64,000 nt of DNA from Poseidonibacter lekithochrous (lineage in GTDB: Bacteria; Campylobacterota; Campylobacteria; Campylobacterales; Arcobacteraceae), in the NCBI RefSeq assembly GCF_013283835.1, contig NZ_CP054052.1:2046001-2110000 (forward strand), read 5' to 3'. Below, piece by piece: positions 17,449-26,151 of the stretch. Every line of letters begins with the position of its first letter. The stretch's first letter is position 1. Made by a program: the position numbers and the translations under genes. The notes under the pieces were generated by a model that had not been told where the DNA came from, did no database searches, and was given only the letters and a program-made list of their open reading frames with translations.

Positions 17449-17997
17449 TTTAATCCTTTAATATTTCTGCTTAGTTAAAATATGGCAAAATAGTAACTAA
17501 AAGAAACTTAAATAAAATAAATTTTGTAAGTAATTTCATTTTCAAGTTTAATTTAAGCTAATTGTGTAAATTTTGTGTAAGTTCTTGACATTAGTTGTTT
17601 TTCTTAAGATTTATTTAATATTAATAAATAGATTTTTACTACTCTAAGCTACCATTAATTGGTACTTTTTATATGTTTTATAATAAAAAATAGTATTTTT
17701 TACAAAAACCATTTTTTAGATATTTTGGCTTAAGTTTTCTAGTGTTGTGTACAAAAATTGAAAAATGCAATTTTTATGGGAATTCTCTATATTAAATATA
17801 CTCTTCAAGATTGATACCATGGGCTATTGCTAATTTATTAAATGTCTTTTTTATGAACATAATGTACAAATTTTGTAAAAATGTAAAATTTGTATTAATT
17901 TATGTACAAATATCATACTTTTATCATTTCTCTAAAAAAATCACTTTTAGGTCATTCTTGAATATTACTATTGCAGTACACAAAGCAAAGGATTAAT
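17449..17997. promoter_or_regulatory. Long maeB-aspA divergent control region
   Basis: This 549-base gap has no convincing gene; a 61-codon frame within it runs into the aspA start in another frame and looks random. It contains three copies of TGTACAAA (17748-17755, 17863-17870 and 17903-17910), the last two exactly 40 bases apart on the aspA side. A TTGACA hexamer lies at 17585-17590 but has no good -10 partner at 17 bases. The repeats may bind a regulator such as the two-component regulator at 21950, which is inference. Confidence 0.45.
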
Positions 17998-19395
17998 ATG
18001 TCAGTGAGAATAGAACATGATTTAATTGGAAATAAAGATATACCAAAAGATGCTTATTACGGTATTCAAACAGCTAGAGCAAAAGAAAACTTTGATGTAT
18101 CAGGAGTTAGTTTATCTAACTTCACTACTTTTATTACATCATTAGCAAAAGTAAAAAAAGCTACTGCTTTAGCAAACTATGAACTTCAAGAATTAAGAGA
18201 AGATAAGAAAAATGCAATTTGCCAAGCTTGTGATGAAATCATTGCTGGAAAATTACATGAGCAATTTGTAGTAGATATGATTCAAGGTGGTGCTGGAACT
18301 TCTACTAATATGAATACAAATGAAGTAATTGCAAATAGAGCTTTAGAAATTCTTGGACATGAAAAAGGTGAATATAAATATCTTCATCCAAATAATGATG
18401 TTAATCTTTCTCAATCAACAAATGATGTTTATCCTACTGCTATTAAAATCACTTTATATGAAAAAATATTTGAATTAGTTGATTCTATGAGAATATTAGA
18501 AAAATCAATGCAAGATAAAGCTATAGAATTTAAAGACGTTGTAAAAATGGGAAGAACACAACTACAAGATGCTGTTCCTATGACTTTGGGGCAAGAGTTC
18601 AATACTTATGCAATTATGATTGAAGAAGATATTCAAAGACTTATTGAATCACAACAACTAATTAGAGAGATGAACCTTGGTGCAACTGCTATTGGTACTG
18701 GTATTAATTCTCATCCAAAGTATGTAAAAACTGTAGAGAAAAAACTACAAGAAGTAACTAATAGACCTTTTGTAACTGCTAGGGATTTAGTAGAAGCTAC
18801 GCAAGATACAGGTTCATTTGTACAAATATCGGGCGTACTAAAAAGAGTATCAGCAAAAATGTCTAAGATTTGTAATGACTTAAGACTACTTAGCTCAGGA
18901 CCTAGAACTGGATTTAATGAAATAAATCTTCCCCCTAGACAACCAGGCTCTTCAATTATGCCAGGAAAAGTAAATCCAGTAATTCCAGAAATGGTAAATC
19001 AAGTAGCTTACCAAGTAATAGGAACTGATGTAACTATTACAATGGCTAGTGAAGGTGGACAATTACAACTAAATGTGTTTGAGCCAATTATTGCATACAA
19101 CTTATTTAACTCAATAAATATGATAAAAAAAGCATTTGAAGCCTTAGCTTTTAAATGTGTAGATGGAATAACAGCAAATGAACAAAGATGTGAAGATATG
19201 GTTCTAAATAGTATTGGTTTAGTAACAGCACTTAATCCTCACATTGGATATGAAAACTCAACAATAGTTGCAAAAGAAGCCTTGAATAATAATACTTCTG
19301 TATATGACATAGTATTAGAGAAAAAGCTTTTATCTAAAGAGCAATTAGATGAGATTATCCATCCTCATAATATGATAAGACCAAGAGCTTATTAA
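17998..19395 (+). CDS. aspA: Aspartate ammonia-lyase (aspartase)
   Basis: This 465-residue member of the fumarase/aspartase family interconverts aspartate with fumarate and ammonia. The ATG at 17998, after AAAGGA, starts MSVRIEHDLIGNKDIP; a frame nine codons longer lacks a ribosome site. Family motifs are DAYYGIQTARAKENFDVSG near the N-terminus, STNDVYPTA around 145, and the signature GSSIMPGKVNPVIPEMVNQV with the catalytic serine loop. AspA rather than FumC is favoured by the HDLIGNKDIP start and the QVAYQVIG segment. It is followed by hairpins, then rraA and the two-component pair, and so heads a C4-dicarboxylate gene set. Confidence 0.92.
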   Translation: MSVRIEHDLIGNKDIPKDAYYGIQTARAKENFDVSGVSLSNFTTFITSLAKVKKATALANYELQELREDKKNAICQACDEIIAGKLHEQFVVDMIQGGAGTSTNMNTNEVIANRALEILGHEKGEYKYLHPNNDVNLSQSTNDVYPTAIKITLYEKIFELVDSMRILEKSMQDKAIEFKDVVKMGRTQLQDAVPMTLGQEFNTYAIMIEEDIQRLIESQQLIREMNLGATAIGTGINSHPKYVKTVEKKLQEVTNRPFVTARDLVEATQDTGSFVQISGVLKRVSAKMSKICNDLRLLSSGPRTGFNEINLPPRQPGSSIMPGKVNPVIPEMVNQVAYQVIGTDVTITMASEGGQLQLNVFEPIIAYNLFNSINMIKKAFEALAFKCVDGITANEQRCEDMVLNSIGLVTALNPHIGYENSTIVAKEALNNNTSVYDIVLEKKLLSKEQLDEIIHPHNMIRPRAY

Positions 19396-19397
19396 AT

Positions 19398-19458
19398 AAG
19401 AAGTTTTACTTCTTGTTTAATCATATAAGTACTCAAAAAGAGTATTTATATGATTAAA
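19398..19458 (+). terminator. Double hairpin after aspA
   Basis: Two stems follow the aspA stop: AAGAAG/CTTCTT (19398-19414), then a 19-bp stem with one G-T pair and an AAAAA loop (arms 19416-19434 and 19440-19458). No T-run follows the large stem. The remainder to 19598 contains a locally GC-richer patch (about 19520-19555) with no feature I recognise. Confidence 0.65.
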
Positions 19459-19598
19459 CTGACTTCGTAGATTAGTTTAGTCACGTAATCTTTAGAATTT
19501 ATTTCTTTTTATTTTCTATCCTGCCTCCTTAGAAAAGTTATGCACCCGCCATAGAAAAGAAATAGATTTTGAAGAATACTAAATTTACAGGAGAACAA

Positions 19599-20084
19599 AT
19601 GAATAACATACATACAGCAGATTTATGCGACGACAATCAAGATAAAAATATACAAGTATTATCACCAAAATTCAAAAACTACGGTGGATTAAAAAGATTC
19701 TATGGACAAATTGAAACAGTAAAACTTGACAAGAGCAACTACAGACTTTTAGAAATGCTAAGAGATGAAGACGGTGAAGGTAAAATCGTAGTAGTTGATA
19801 ATGCACAGGAGTTCTTTGGTGTTATTGGTGATAAACTAATGGCATTTGCAGCAAAAAACAACTGGCAAGCAATAATCTTAAATGGTTATGTAAGAGATAC
19901 TGATGAAACAAGAAATATTAATGTTGGATTATTTGCTATTGGGACTTGTCCTTTAAGAAACTTTGATAAGACTTTATCTTCAAGAGGTGAAGAGCTTAAT
20001 TTTGAAGGTATTACTTTTAATAATGGGGATTATGTTTATGCAGACAATGATGGAATCCTTATTACTAAAGATAAATTAATTTAA
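19599..20084 (+). CDS. rraA: RraA-family protein
   Basis: This 161-residue RraA-fold protein starts at ATG 19599 after CAGGAG; a frame ten codons longer lacks a ribosome site. The family core is visible as KIVVVDNAQEFFGVIGD, then the conserved ILNGYVRDTDETRNINVGLFA containing the Gly...Arg-Asp pair used for metal and substrate binding. RraA proteins are annotated as regulators of RNase E, but many are oxaloacetate decarboxylases or 4-hydroxy-4-methyl-2-oxoglutarate aldolases. The RraA segment HTADLCDDN near the start fits the regulator subgroup. Placement among C4-dicarboxylate genes makes oxaloacetate chemistry plausible, but this is inference. Confidence 0.85.
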   Translation: MNNIHTADLCDDNQDKNIQVLSPKFKNYGGLKRFYGQIETVKLDKSNYRLLEMLRDEDGEGKIVVVDNAQEFFGVIGDKLMAFAAKNNWQAIILNGYVRDTDETRNINVGLFAIGTCPLRNFDKTLSSRGEELNFEGITFNNGDYVYADNDGILITKDKLI

Positions 20085-20133
20085 AGATTTCAAGATAATA
20101 GTATATAATAAACTCAAGACTTAAGGAGTTAAT

Positions 20134-21969
20134 ATGAATATGAAAGTTTTGGTATTAACCCTACTTTTTGTAATAGGTTTTTCCTATGCAAAACCTATAC
20201 AACCTAAAAAACAAATACTTATAATAAACTCTTACCACAAGGGTTTCCAATGGAGTGATGAACTAATAAATGGTGTAGAAATTGCTCTTGGAACTACACA
20301 CAATGTGGAAACTACTATTCTTTATATGGATTCAAAAAGAATTTCATCTTTGAAATACTACAAAAAATTAAAAGATTTATATAAAGTCCAATTACAAAAT
20401 AGAAAATATGATTTGGTTTTACTTGTAGATAAAGTAGCCTATAACTTCGCACTTAAAAACTATGATGAGCTATTTACTAATGAAAGATTAGTATTCTCAG
20501 GAATCGAGCAGTTTGATCCAAAGGAAGTAGAAAAATATGGTTTAAAAGACAAAACATCAGGAGTTATGGAAAAAAGAGCCATAGGGGATATAATCAACAT
20601 CATTGATAAGATGATGCCAGATTTAAAAAAACTACATATTATTAATGACTATAGTGTAAATGGCGATGACACGGATGTTTTCATACAAAATGCAATATCA
20701 AAAATAAACAATAAATTTAAAATAAACTATATAAGATACTCAGATATAGAAACTCTAAAAAAGAAATTTGCTATAAATAAAAAAGATGAAGCTATATTTT
20801 TTATACGATTTTACAACAGTAAAGCTGGAGTTTTTTATAAAAACTATGAGATTGCAGATATGATTGATTCTTTCAATCTTCCTACTTTTTCTACGGATTC
20901 TTTATTTATTGAAAAAGGCTCTTTAGGGGGAAGACTAGTACAAATTGAAGAGATTGGAAAAACTACTGGTAATTTACTGCTAAGATTATTAAGAGATGAA
21001 AATCAAGAACCTATTATAAAAGTTGATAGAAATTATTCTCATATTTTTGATTATGAAAAAGTAAAAAAATTCAATCTAGACCCAACAATCCTAGATAAAA
21101 AAATATCTTATGTAAATACGCCCTTATCTTTCTTGGATAAAAATAGAGATTTTGTAAATATTGTATTTATATTCTCCCCTATTTTGCTTTTATTAATAGT
21201 TGTATTGGTTTATAATCTACAATTACAAATAAAAAATGCTAAAAACCAAGAGTTTATAATCCAACAATCAAAACTAGCAGAAATCGGGGAAATCATCTCT
21301 TCAATTGCTCACCAATGGAAAGAACCACTAATAGAAATATCTACACTAGTTCAAGAGTATGTAGGTTCTGAGAAAAAAACAAAAGAAGAAGATAAAAAGT
21401 ATTTAGATGATGTAATGTTTCAAATATATTATATGACTGATACAATCAATGATTTTCAAGACTTTATCAAACCATCTAGTAAAAAAACAAGTTTTAATAT
21501 CAAAGATGCAATTGTAAAAATGATGAATATAGTTGAGCATAATATCAAATATAACTATATTGATATAAATATAAACATCAAAGATGATGCAAAACTTATT
21601 GTTTCAGGTTATCATAACGAACTGATGCAAAGTTTGTTAAATATTGTAAATAATGCAAAAGATACGATACTAAAACAAAAAGAGTTAAACAAGAAGTTCA
21701 AAGGTCAAATCAATATAGATATTTTTAATAGCGGAAACTATGTACAAATTGAGATAAACGATAATGGCGGAGGTATCAAAGAAAAAGATATCAAAAAAAT
21801 ATTTGAACCATATTACACTACAAAAGAAAAAGGTCATGGAATTGGACTTTATATGACTAAGATTATTATTGAAGATAAAATGTCTGGATTAGTAGATGTA
21901 ACAAATAAAAATGATGGTGCAAACTTTATCATAAAATTGGAGTTAGATAATGAAAATATTAGTTCTTGA
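20134..21969 (+). CDS. Sensor histidine kinase with ABC-binding-protein-like periplasmic sensor
   Basis: This 611-residue kinase has a signal/anchor at residues 3-19, a periplasmic domain (about 20-335) like the ABC_sub_bind family (ILIINSYHKGFQWSDELINGV), one strong transmembrane helix (about 341-362) and a cytoplasmic kinase core. The phosphoacceptor is His393 in SIAHQWKEPL; the N box is NIVNNAKDTI, and ATP-lid motifs DNGGGI and GHGIGLYM follow. The AHQWKEPL box is the form common in Campylobacterota kinases. It overlaps the response regulator gene by 20 bases. Its location suggests that it senses a C4-dicarboxylate or related ligand to control aspA/symporter genes; the ligand is unknown. 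Confidence 0.9.
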   Translation: MNMKVLVLTLLFVIGFSYAKPIQPKKQILIINSYHKGFQWSDELINGVEIALGTTHNVETTILYMDSKRISSLKYYKKLKDLYKVQLQNRKYDLVLLVDKVAYNFALKNYDELFTNERLVFSGIEQFDPKEVEKYGLKDKTSGVMEKRAIGDIINIIDKMMPDLKKLHIINDYSVNGDDTDVFIQNAISKINNKFKINYIRYSDIETLKKKFAINKKDEAIFFIRFYNSKAGVFYKNYEIADMIDSFNLPTFSTDSLFIEKGSLGGRLVQIEEIGKTTGNLLLRLLRDENQEPIIKVDRNYSHIFDYEKVKKFNLDPTILDKKISYVNTPLSFLDKNRDFVNIVFIFSPILLLLIVVLVYNLQLQIKNAKNQEFIIQQSKLAEIGEIISSIAHQWKEPLIEISTLVQEYVGSEKKTKEEDKKYLDDVMFQIYYMTDTINDFQDFIKPSSKKTSFNIKDAIVKMMNIVEHNIKYNYIDININIKDDAKLIVSGYHNELMQSLLNIVNNAKDTILKQKELNKKFKGQINIDIFNSGNYVQIEINDNGGGIKEKDIKKIFEPYYTTKEKGHGIGLYMTKIIIEDKMSGLVDVTNKNDGANFIIKLELDNENISS

Positions 21970-22591
21970 AGATAATGAAAAACTATGTAATTTTATTGAG
22001 AGTTCACTAATAAAAGAAGGTTATGCAATAGATACTTTCAGTGATGGTGAAGAAGCATTAGAAGTAATCAATAATGGATACACATGTTTTATTTTGGATA
22101 TAAATGTTCCTTCTACAGATGGTATTACTATATTAGAAACTATTCGTATTTATAACAAAGATATTCCAGTGATTATCATAAGTGCAAATCATGAATTAGA
22201 AAAAATCCAAGCTTCTTATGAATTAGGTTGTGATGATTATCTAAAAAAACCTTTTTTGATGTATGAATTAATACAAAAAGTAAAAAAACTATGTGAAGTA
22301 AAAGAGAGATTTTTTGACTTTACAAATGGTTTTATTTATGACTATGAAAATAGACATCTTAAAAATGAAGAAGGTGATGTGAAACTAGCAAAAAAAGAGA
22401 TACTATTTCTTGAATTACTGTGTAAAGATTCTACAAGAATATTCTCTTTTGAAGAGATAGAAGATTATGTTTGGGAAGGTGAACCAACAACCCTAACCAA
22501 CATAAGAGCGCTAGTGAAAAGATTGAGAAAAAAAATCCCAGATAATGCTCTAACTATTGTAAAAGGAATAGGATATAAACTAAATCTATAA
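21950..22591 (+). CDS. OmpR-family response regulator
   Basis: This 213-residue regulator has a receiver domain (1-115) with acidic E7/D8, phosphoacceptor D50 in FILDINVP, and Lys in YLKKPF. It ends in a winged helix (about 125-213) with the typical motif LTNIRALVKRLRKKI followed by IVKGIGYKLNL. The gene begins inside the end of the kinase gene, so the pair is coupled. The target is probably the neighbouring aspA, rraA and symporter genes; candidate sites are the TGTACAAA repeats ahead of aspA. It resembles the truncated regulator at the left edge of the window. Confidence 0.92.
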   Translation: MKILVLEDNEKLCNFIESSLIKEGYAIDTFSDGEEALEVINNGYTCFILDINVPSTDGITILETIRIYNKDIPVIIISANHELEKIQASYELGCDDYLKKPFLMYELIQKVKKLCEVKERFFDFTNGFIYDYENRHLKNEEGDVKLAKKEILFLELLCKDSTRIFSFEEIEDYVWEGEPTTLTNIRALVKRLRKKIPDNALTIVKGIGYKLNL

Positions 22592-22679
22592 ATTTCTAAT
22601 AATTTCTTTCTAAATACCCTAAAACATCCCTTTTAGGTCATTTTAGCTTCTTAAAATGTATGAAACAAAAGGAGAAAAA

Positions 22680-23951
22680 ATGACTACAGTTTGGAGAAAT
22701 ATTCCGCTTTGGCAGAAGATTGTGGGGGCACTAATTTTAGGGCTTATTACAGGTATTGTTTTTGGAGAAAGTGCACAAGCACTAAAGCCTATAGGAACAC
22801 TTTTTATTAATCTAATTAAGATGTTAATTGTACCATTAGTTTTTGTTACTTTAGTAACTGGAATTATTGCAATGGAAGACTTAAAAAAGATGAGAAGAGT
22901 TGGACTAAAAACGTTCTTTATTTATTTAGCAACTACAGCTATTGCTATTGCCATTGGTCTTACAGTTGGTATAGTTTTGGAACCAGGAGTTGGAGTTTCA
23001 CTTGAAGCAGCTAGTACTATGACTGTAAAAGAAGCACCAACTCTAATAGATACATTATTGAATATAATTACTAAAAATCCATTCTCAAGTTTTGCTAATG
23101 GAAATGTATTACAAATCATATTCTTTGCTATTATCTTAGGTATTTCTATTAATCTATCAGGTGAAAAAGGCGAACCAGCAAAAAAATTCTTTAACTCAAT
23201 GTCAGAAGCTATGTATAAAATGACTGAAATCGTAATGGAATTCGCACCATTTGGGGTATATGCACTTATGGCATGGGTTTCAGCATCTTATGGAGCAGAC
23301 GTATTACTAAGCCTTGGAAAAGTAATCTTTGGTGTTTATATTGCAGCTATTATTCATATTTTATTTACTATTGGTGGAGGGATTTCATTTATTGGGAAAC
23401 TAAATCCAATTAGATTCTTCAAAGGAATTGTTACAGCGCAAACTGTTGCATTTACAAGTACAAGTAGTTCAGGAACATTACCAGTTACTACTCAAAATAC
23501 AACAAAAAATCTAGGTGTTTCAAAACCAGTTGCTAGTTTTGTATTACCATTAGGTGCTACTATTAATATGGATGGGACTGCGCTTTACCAAGGTGTATGT
23601 GCTATGTTCGTAGCTCAAGCCTTTGGAATTGAGTTAGGAATGGAAGAGTTTATGGTGATTATCCTAACTTCTACATTAGCTTCAATTGGTACAGCTGGTG
23701 TTCCTGGGGCTGGGCTTATTATGCTTACTCTTGTATTAACATCTGTTGGTTTACCTATTGAAGGTGTTGCTATCATCGCAGGAATTGATAGAATCTTAGA
23801 TATGGCAAGAACAACTGTAAATGTTACGGGGGATGCTATGACTTCATTATTAATCGCAAAAAGTGAAAATGAACTTGATGAAGATATTTATAATGGTCAT
23901 AAAGAGTATTCAGAAGAAATAGAAGAGTTACAAGTACAAAAAGCAGTATAA
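22680..23951 (+). CDS. Dicarboxylate/amino acid:cation symporter (DAACS family)
   Basis: This 423-residue transporter of the GltP/DctA family has eight helices and two re-entrant hairpins. The ATG at 22680 follows AAAGGAG; a frame eight codons longer lacks a ribosome site. Family signatures are the serine-rich hairpin AFTSTSSSGTLPVT, the TM7 motif PLGATINMDGTALYQ and the TM8 motif IDRILDMARTTVNVTGD with substrate-binding Arg/Asp residues. Such proteins import C4-dicarboxylates, aspartate or glutamate with H+ or Na+. An arginine at that TM8 position is compatible with acidic substrates generally. Position after aspA and a two-component pair supports aspartate or fumarate uptake. Confidence 0.92.
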   Translation: MTTVWRNIPLWQKIVGALILGLITGIVFGESAQALKPIGTLFINLIKMLIVPLVFVTLVTGIIAMEDLKKMRRVGLKTFFIYLATTAIAIAIGLTVGIVLEPGVGVSLEAASTMTVKEAPTLIDTLLNIITKNPFSSFANGNVLQIIFFAIILGISINLSGEKGEPAKKFFNSMSEAMYKMTEIVMEFAPFGVYALMAWVSASYGADVLLSLGKVIFGVYIAAIIHILFTIGGGISFIGKLNPIRFFKGIVTAQTVAFTSTSSSGTLPVTTQNTTKNLGVSKPVASFVLPLGATINMDGTALYQGVCAMFVAQAFGIELGMEEFMVIILTSTLASIGTAGVPGAGLIMLTLVLTSVGLPIEGVAIIAGIDRILDMARTTVNVTGDAMTSLLIAKSENELDEDIYNGHKEYSEEIEELQVQKAV

Positions 23952-23953
23952 TT

Positions 23954-23977
23954 ATAAAGAGGATAAAACCTCTTTAT
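23954..23977. terminator. Bidirectional terminator between symporter and pgeF
   Basis: Perfect 9-bp arms ATAAAGAGG (23954-23962) and CCTCTTTAT (23969-23977) with a 6-base loop, between convergent genes. It overlaps the pgeF stop region. Confidence 0.7.
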
Positions 23978-24642
23978 AGTTTGATAATCCCTGCAAATCT
24001 TCCAGTTTTATTGTCTTTTCTATATGAATAATATGGCTTGTTTGAACACTGAGTACAAATAGGCGAGATTTCAATATTTGTAACTCCATTTGCTTCTAAA
24101 ATAGATCTATTTATACCTTGTAAATTTATATATCTTCCCTCAACAAATTCAGACCCAAAGTTTGATGCTACAATATTTACCATCTCAACACTTACTTCAT
24201 AACAACACTTTTGAATACTTGGACCTAAAATTGCTTTTATGTCTTGCGATTTACAATCAAATTGTTTTGTCATAATATCTAGAGCTACTTGTACAATTTT
24301 TTGGAAAGTTGAGTTTCTTCCTGCGTGAAGTACTGCTATAACTCCTGCTCTTTCATCATGTAATAGTATAGGAATACAATCTGCAACCATTACCATAAGA
24401 GCTAGGTTTTTTTCATTTGTGATTAGTCCATCACAATTATCTATTAGTTTTGGTGAATCTTTTGTCACTACTTCTACGTGATTTCCATGTACTTGATTCA
24501 TATATACTAGGTCTTCATATTTGTAGTTTAGTTTTTTGGCTAGGTTTTTTCTATTATTATCTACATTGTTTTTATCATCACCCACATGATAAGCTAAGTT
24601 TCCATGGCTTGTATCTGTGAACATCGCTAATATATTATTCAT
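23974..24642 (-). CDS. pgeF: Peptidoglycan editing factor PgeF (YfiH family)
   Basis: This 222-residue protein belongs to the YfiH/DUF152 family, formerly called polyphenol oxidase or laccase and now known as PgeF. It removes wrongly incorporated residues (L-Ser at position one) from peptidoglycan precursors. Motifs: NQVHGNHV at about 48, MVADCIPILLHD with the active Cys, VIAVLHAGRNSTFQ with His, and LGPSIQKCCYEV. These supply the conserved Cys-His metal site. Length is typical. It is convergent with the symporter and divergent from the methyltransferase. It is unrelated to its neighbours. Confidence 0.9.
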   Translation of the reverse strand: MNNILAMFTDTSHGNLAYHVGDDKNNVDNNRKNLAKKLNYKYEDLVYMNQVHGNHVEVVTKDSPKLIDNCDGLITNEKNLALMVMVADCIPILLHDERAGVIAVLHAGRNSTFQKIVQVALDIMTKQFDCKSQDIKAILGPSIQKCCYEVSVEMVNIVASNFGSEFVEGRYINLQGINRSILEANGVTNIEISPICTQCSNKPYYSYRKDNKTGRFAGIIKL

Positions 24643-24723
24643 ATTTCTTCTTTTATTTTTTCTTATTTTACATTAAAAAGATTGATTTTGATATAATTTC
24701 ATTTTTAATTTAAAGGATATAAA

Positions 24724-25332
24724 TTGAATAGATTTGATGAAGCAGCAAAAACTTGGGATAAAAGACAAGTAAGTATTGAAAGTTCAGATGCCTGTGTTCA
24801 GGATTTGTTATCCAATCTACAACTAAAAGATAATGCAAGTATTTTGGATTATGGTTGTGGTACAGGGTTTATCGCTTTTGCATTAAAAAACGAAACAAAC
24901 AATGTAACTGGTATGGATTATTCAAGCGGAATGATTGAAGTATTCAACAATAAAGTATCAGAGTTTGAACTAGATAATATAAGAGCTATCAAACACAATA
25001 TGAATGAAGAAGAGCTTCCAAAAGAAGAGTTTGATTTAATCATATCATCAAAAACAATGCACCATATAAAAGATACAAATATGTTTTTCAAAAAATCCTA
25101 TGATGCACTAAAAGATGGCGGTGTTTTATGTATAAATGACTTAGACAAAGAAGATGGGTCATTTCATAAAGACCAAAACAACGATGGAGTTGAACACTAC
25201 GGATATGAGAAAGAAGAGCTTTTTAGTATTGCTAAAAACTTAGGCTTTGAAGTCCTAGCTTACGAAATCGTATATAACCAACTAAAAAATGAACAATACT
25301 ATCCACTATTTAATCTAATAGTAAAAAAATAA
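24724..25332 (+). CDS. Class I SAM-dependent methyltransferase
   Basis: This 202-residue methyltransferase begins with TTG at 24724 after AAAGGATAT. The SAM-binding motif ILDYGCGTGFIAFAL is at about 40-55, the acidic motif II is in VTGMDYSSGMI, and the motif LIISSKTMHHIKD follows. The closest family by eye is the UbiE/Methyltransf_11 group of small-molecule methyltransferases. The substrate is unknown; the N-terminal segment FDEAAKTWDKRQ is typical of this unassigned bacterial type. It lies 12 bases ahead of aroE, so they are likely co-transcribed. Confidence 0.85.
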   Translation: MNRFDEAAKTWDKRQVSIESSDACVQDLLSNLQLKDNASILDYGCGTGFIAFALKNETNNVTGMDYSSGMIEVFNNKVSEFELDNIRAIKHNMNEEELPKEEFDLIISSKTMHHIKDTNMFFKKSYDALKDGGVLCINDLDKEDGSFHKDQNNDGVEHYGYEKEELFSIAKNLGFEVLAYEIVYNQLKNEQYYPLFNLIVKK

Positions 25333-25344
25333 ATAAGGCAAACC

Positions 25345-26136
25345 ATGGAAAAATTCGTAATATTTGGGAATCCAGTAGCACACTCAAAATCACCACAAAT
25401 GCAAAATGCAGGTTTTGAAAACCTAAACTACAATGGAAACTATGACAAACATCATCTAGAAGATGGAAGCACAATAAAACAAACATTTTTAGAAAACTCT
25501 TATGAAGGTGCAAATATCACAGTACCACATAAAGAACACGCTTTCGCAAATGCTGATGAAGTAAGAGGATTAGCACAAAAAATCCATGCAGTAAATACCT
25601 ACATCAATGAAAATGGTAAAGTAATAGCATACAACACAGATGCTCCAGGATTCTTAAAAGCTATTGAGTCTTTTGGAAAGGTAAAATCTGTACTATTATT
25701 AGGAGCAGGAGGAACTGCCAAAGCAATCGCCCTAGCCCTTCAAGAATCAAATATAGATGTAACAGTACTAAATAGATCTGAGGGAAAACTAGATTTTTTC
25801 AAAAATGAAGGAATCACTTCATACTCATGGGATAACTTCGAAGCAAAAGAGTACGACCTAGTAGTAAACTCTACAAGTGCAGGACTAAAAGATGAATATC
25901 TACCATGTGACAAAGCTATCTTAGAAGAAGCCTTCAAGTCTGCTAAATACGCTTTTGATTGTGTATATGGTAAAGTTACGCCATTTTTAGCTCTAGCACA
26001 AGAAAAAGGTCTTGAGATAAAAGATGGAGAAGATATGCTACTTTTCCAAGGGGTTCTAGCTTTTGAATACTTCACTAAACAAAAAGTTGGTGATGATGTA
26101 GTTGAGGCTATGAGGAAAGGGTTAAAAGGAGAGTAA
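25345..26136 (+). CDS. aroE: Shikimate dehydrogenase
   Basis: This 263-residue enzyme reduces 3-dehydroshikimate to shikimate with NADPH in aromatic amino acid synthesis. The N-terminal substrate site FGNPVAHSKSPQMQNAGF and ANITVPHKEHAF with catalytic Lys are present, as is the nucleotide motif VLLLGAGGTAKAIALAL at about 116-132 and NRSEGK for the NADP phosphate. The C-terminal DGEDMLLFQGVLAFEYFT is the family's substrate-contacting helix. Length is standard. A hairpin terminator follows, after which gene order flips to the toxin-antitoxin island on the minus strand. Confidence 0.95.
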   Translation: MEKFVIFGNPVAHSKSPQMQNAGFENLNYNGNYDKHHLEDGSTIKQTFLENSYEGANITVPHKEHAFANADEVRGLAQKIHAVNTYINENGKVIAYNTDAPGFLKAIESFGKVKSVLLLGAGGTAKAIALALQESNIDVTVLNRSEGKLDFFKNEGITSYSWDNFEAKEYDLVVNSTSAGLKDEYLPCDKAILEEAFKSAKYAFDCVYGKVTPFLALAQEKGLEIKDGEDMLLFQGVLAFEYFTKQKVGDDVVEAMRKGLKGE

Positions 26137-26151
26137 GGTTACTCTTCTTTT
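26130..26151 (+). terminator. Intrinsic terminator of aroE
   Basis: Arms AGAGTAA (26130-26136) and TTACTCT (26139-26145) are followed by TCTTTTAATT. The stem overlaps the aroE stop codon. Confidence 0.65.

Noticed and set aside
17811-17996. A 61-codon reading frame upstream of aspA
   Set aside because: It has no ribosome site at its start, unusual composition (Phe/Tyr/Lys-rich low-complexity) and lies in a control region with repeats.
19520-19555. GC-rich patch as a riboswitch
   Set aside because: It does not match consensus elements I know (TPP, preQ1, fluoride, glycine), and no convincing pairing model was found.
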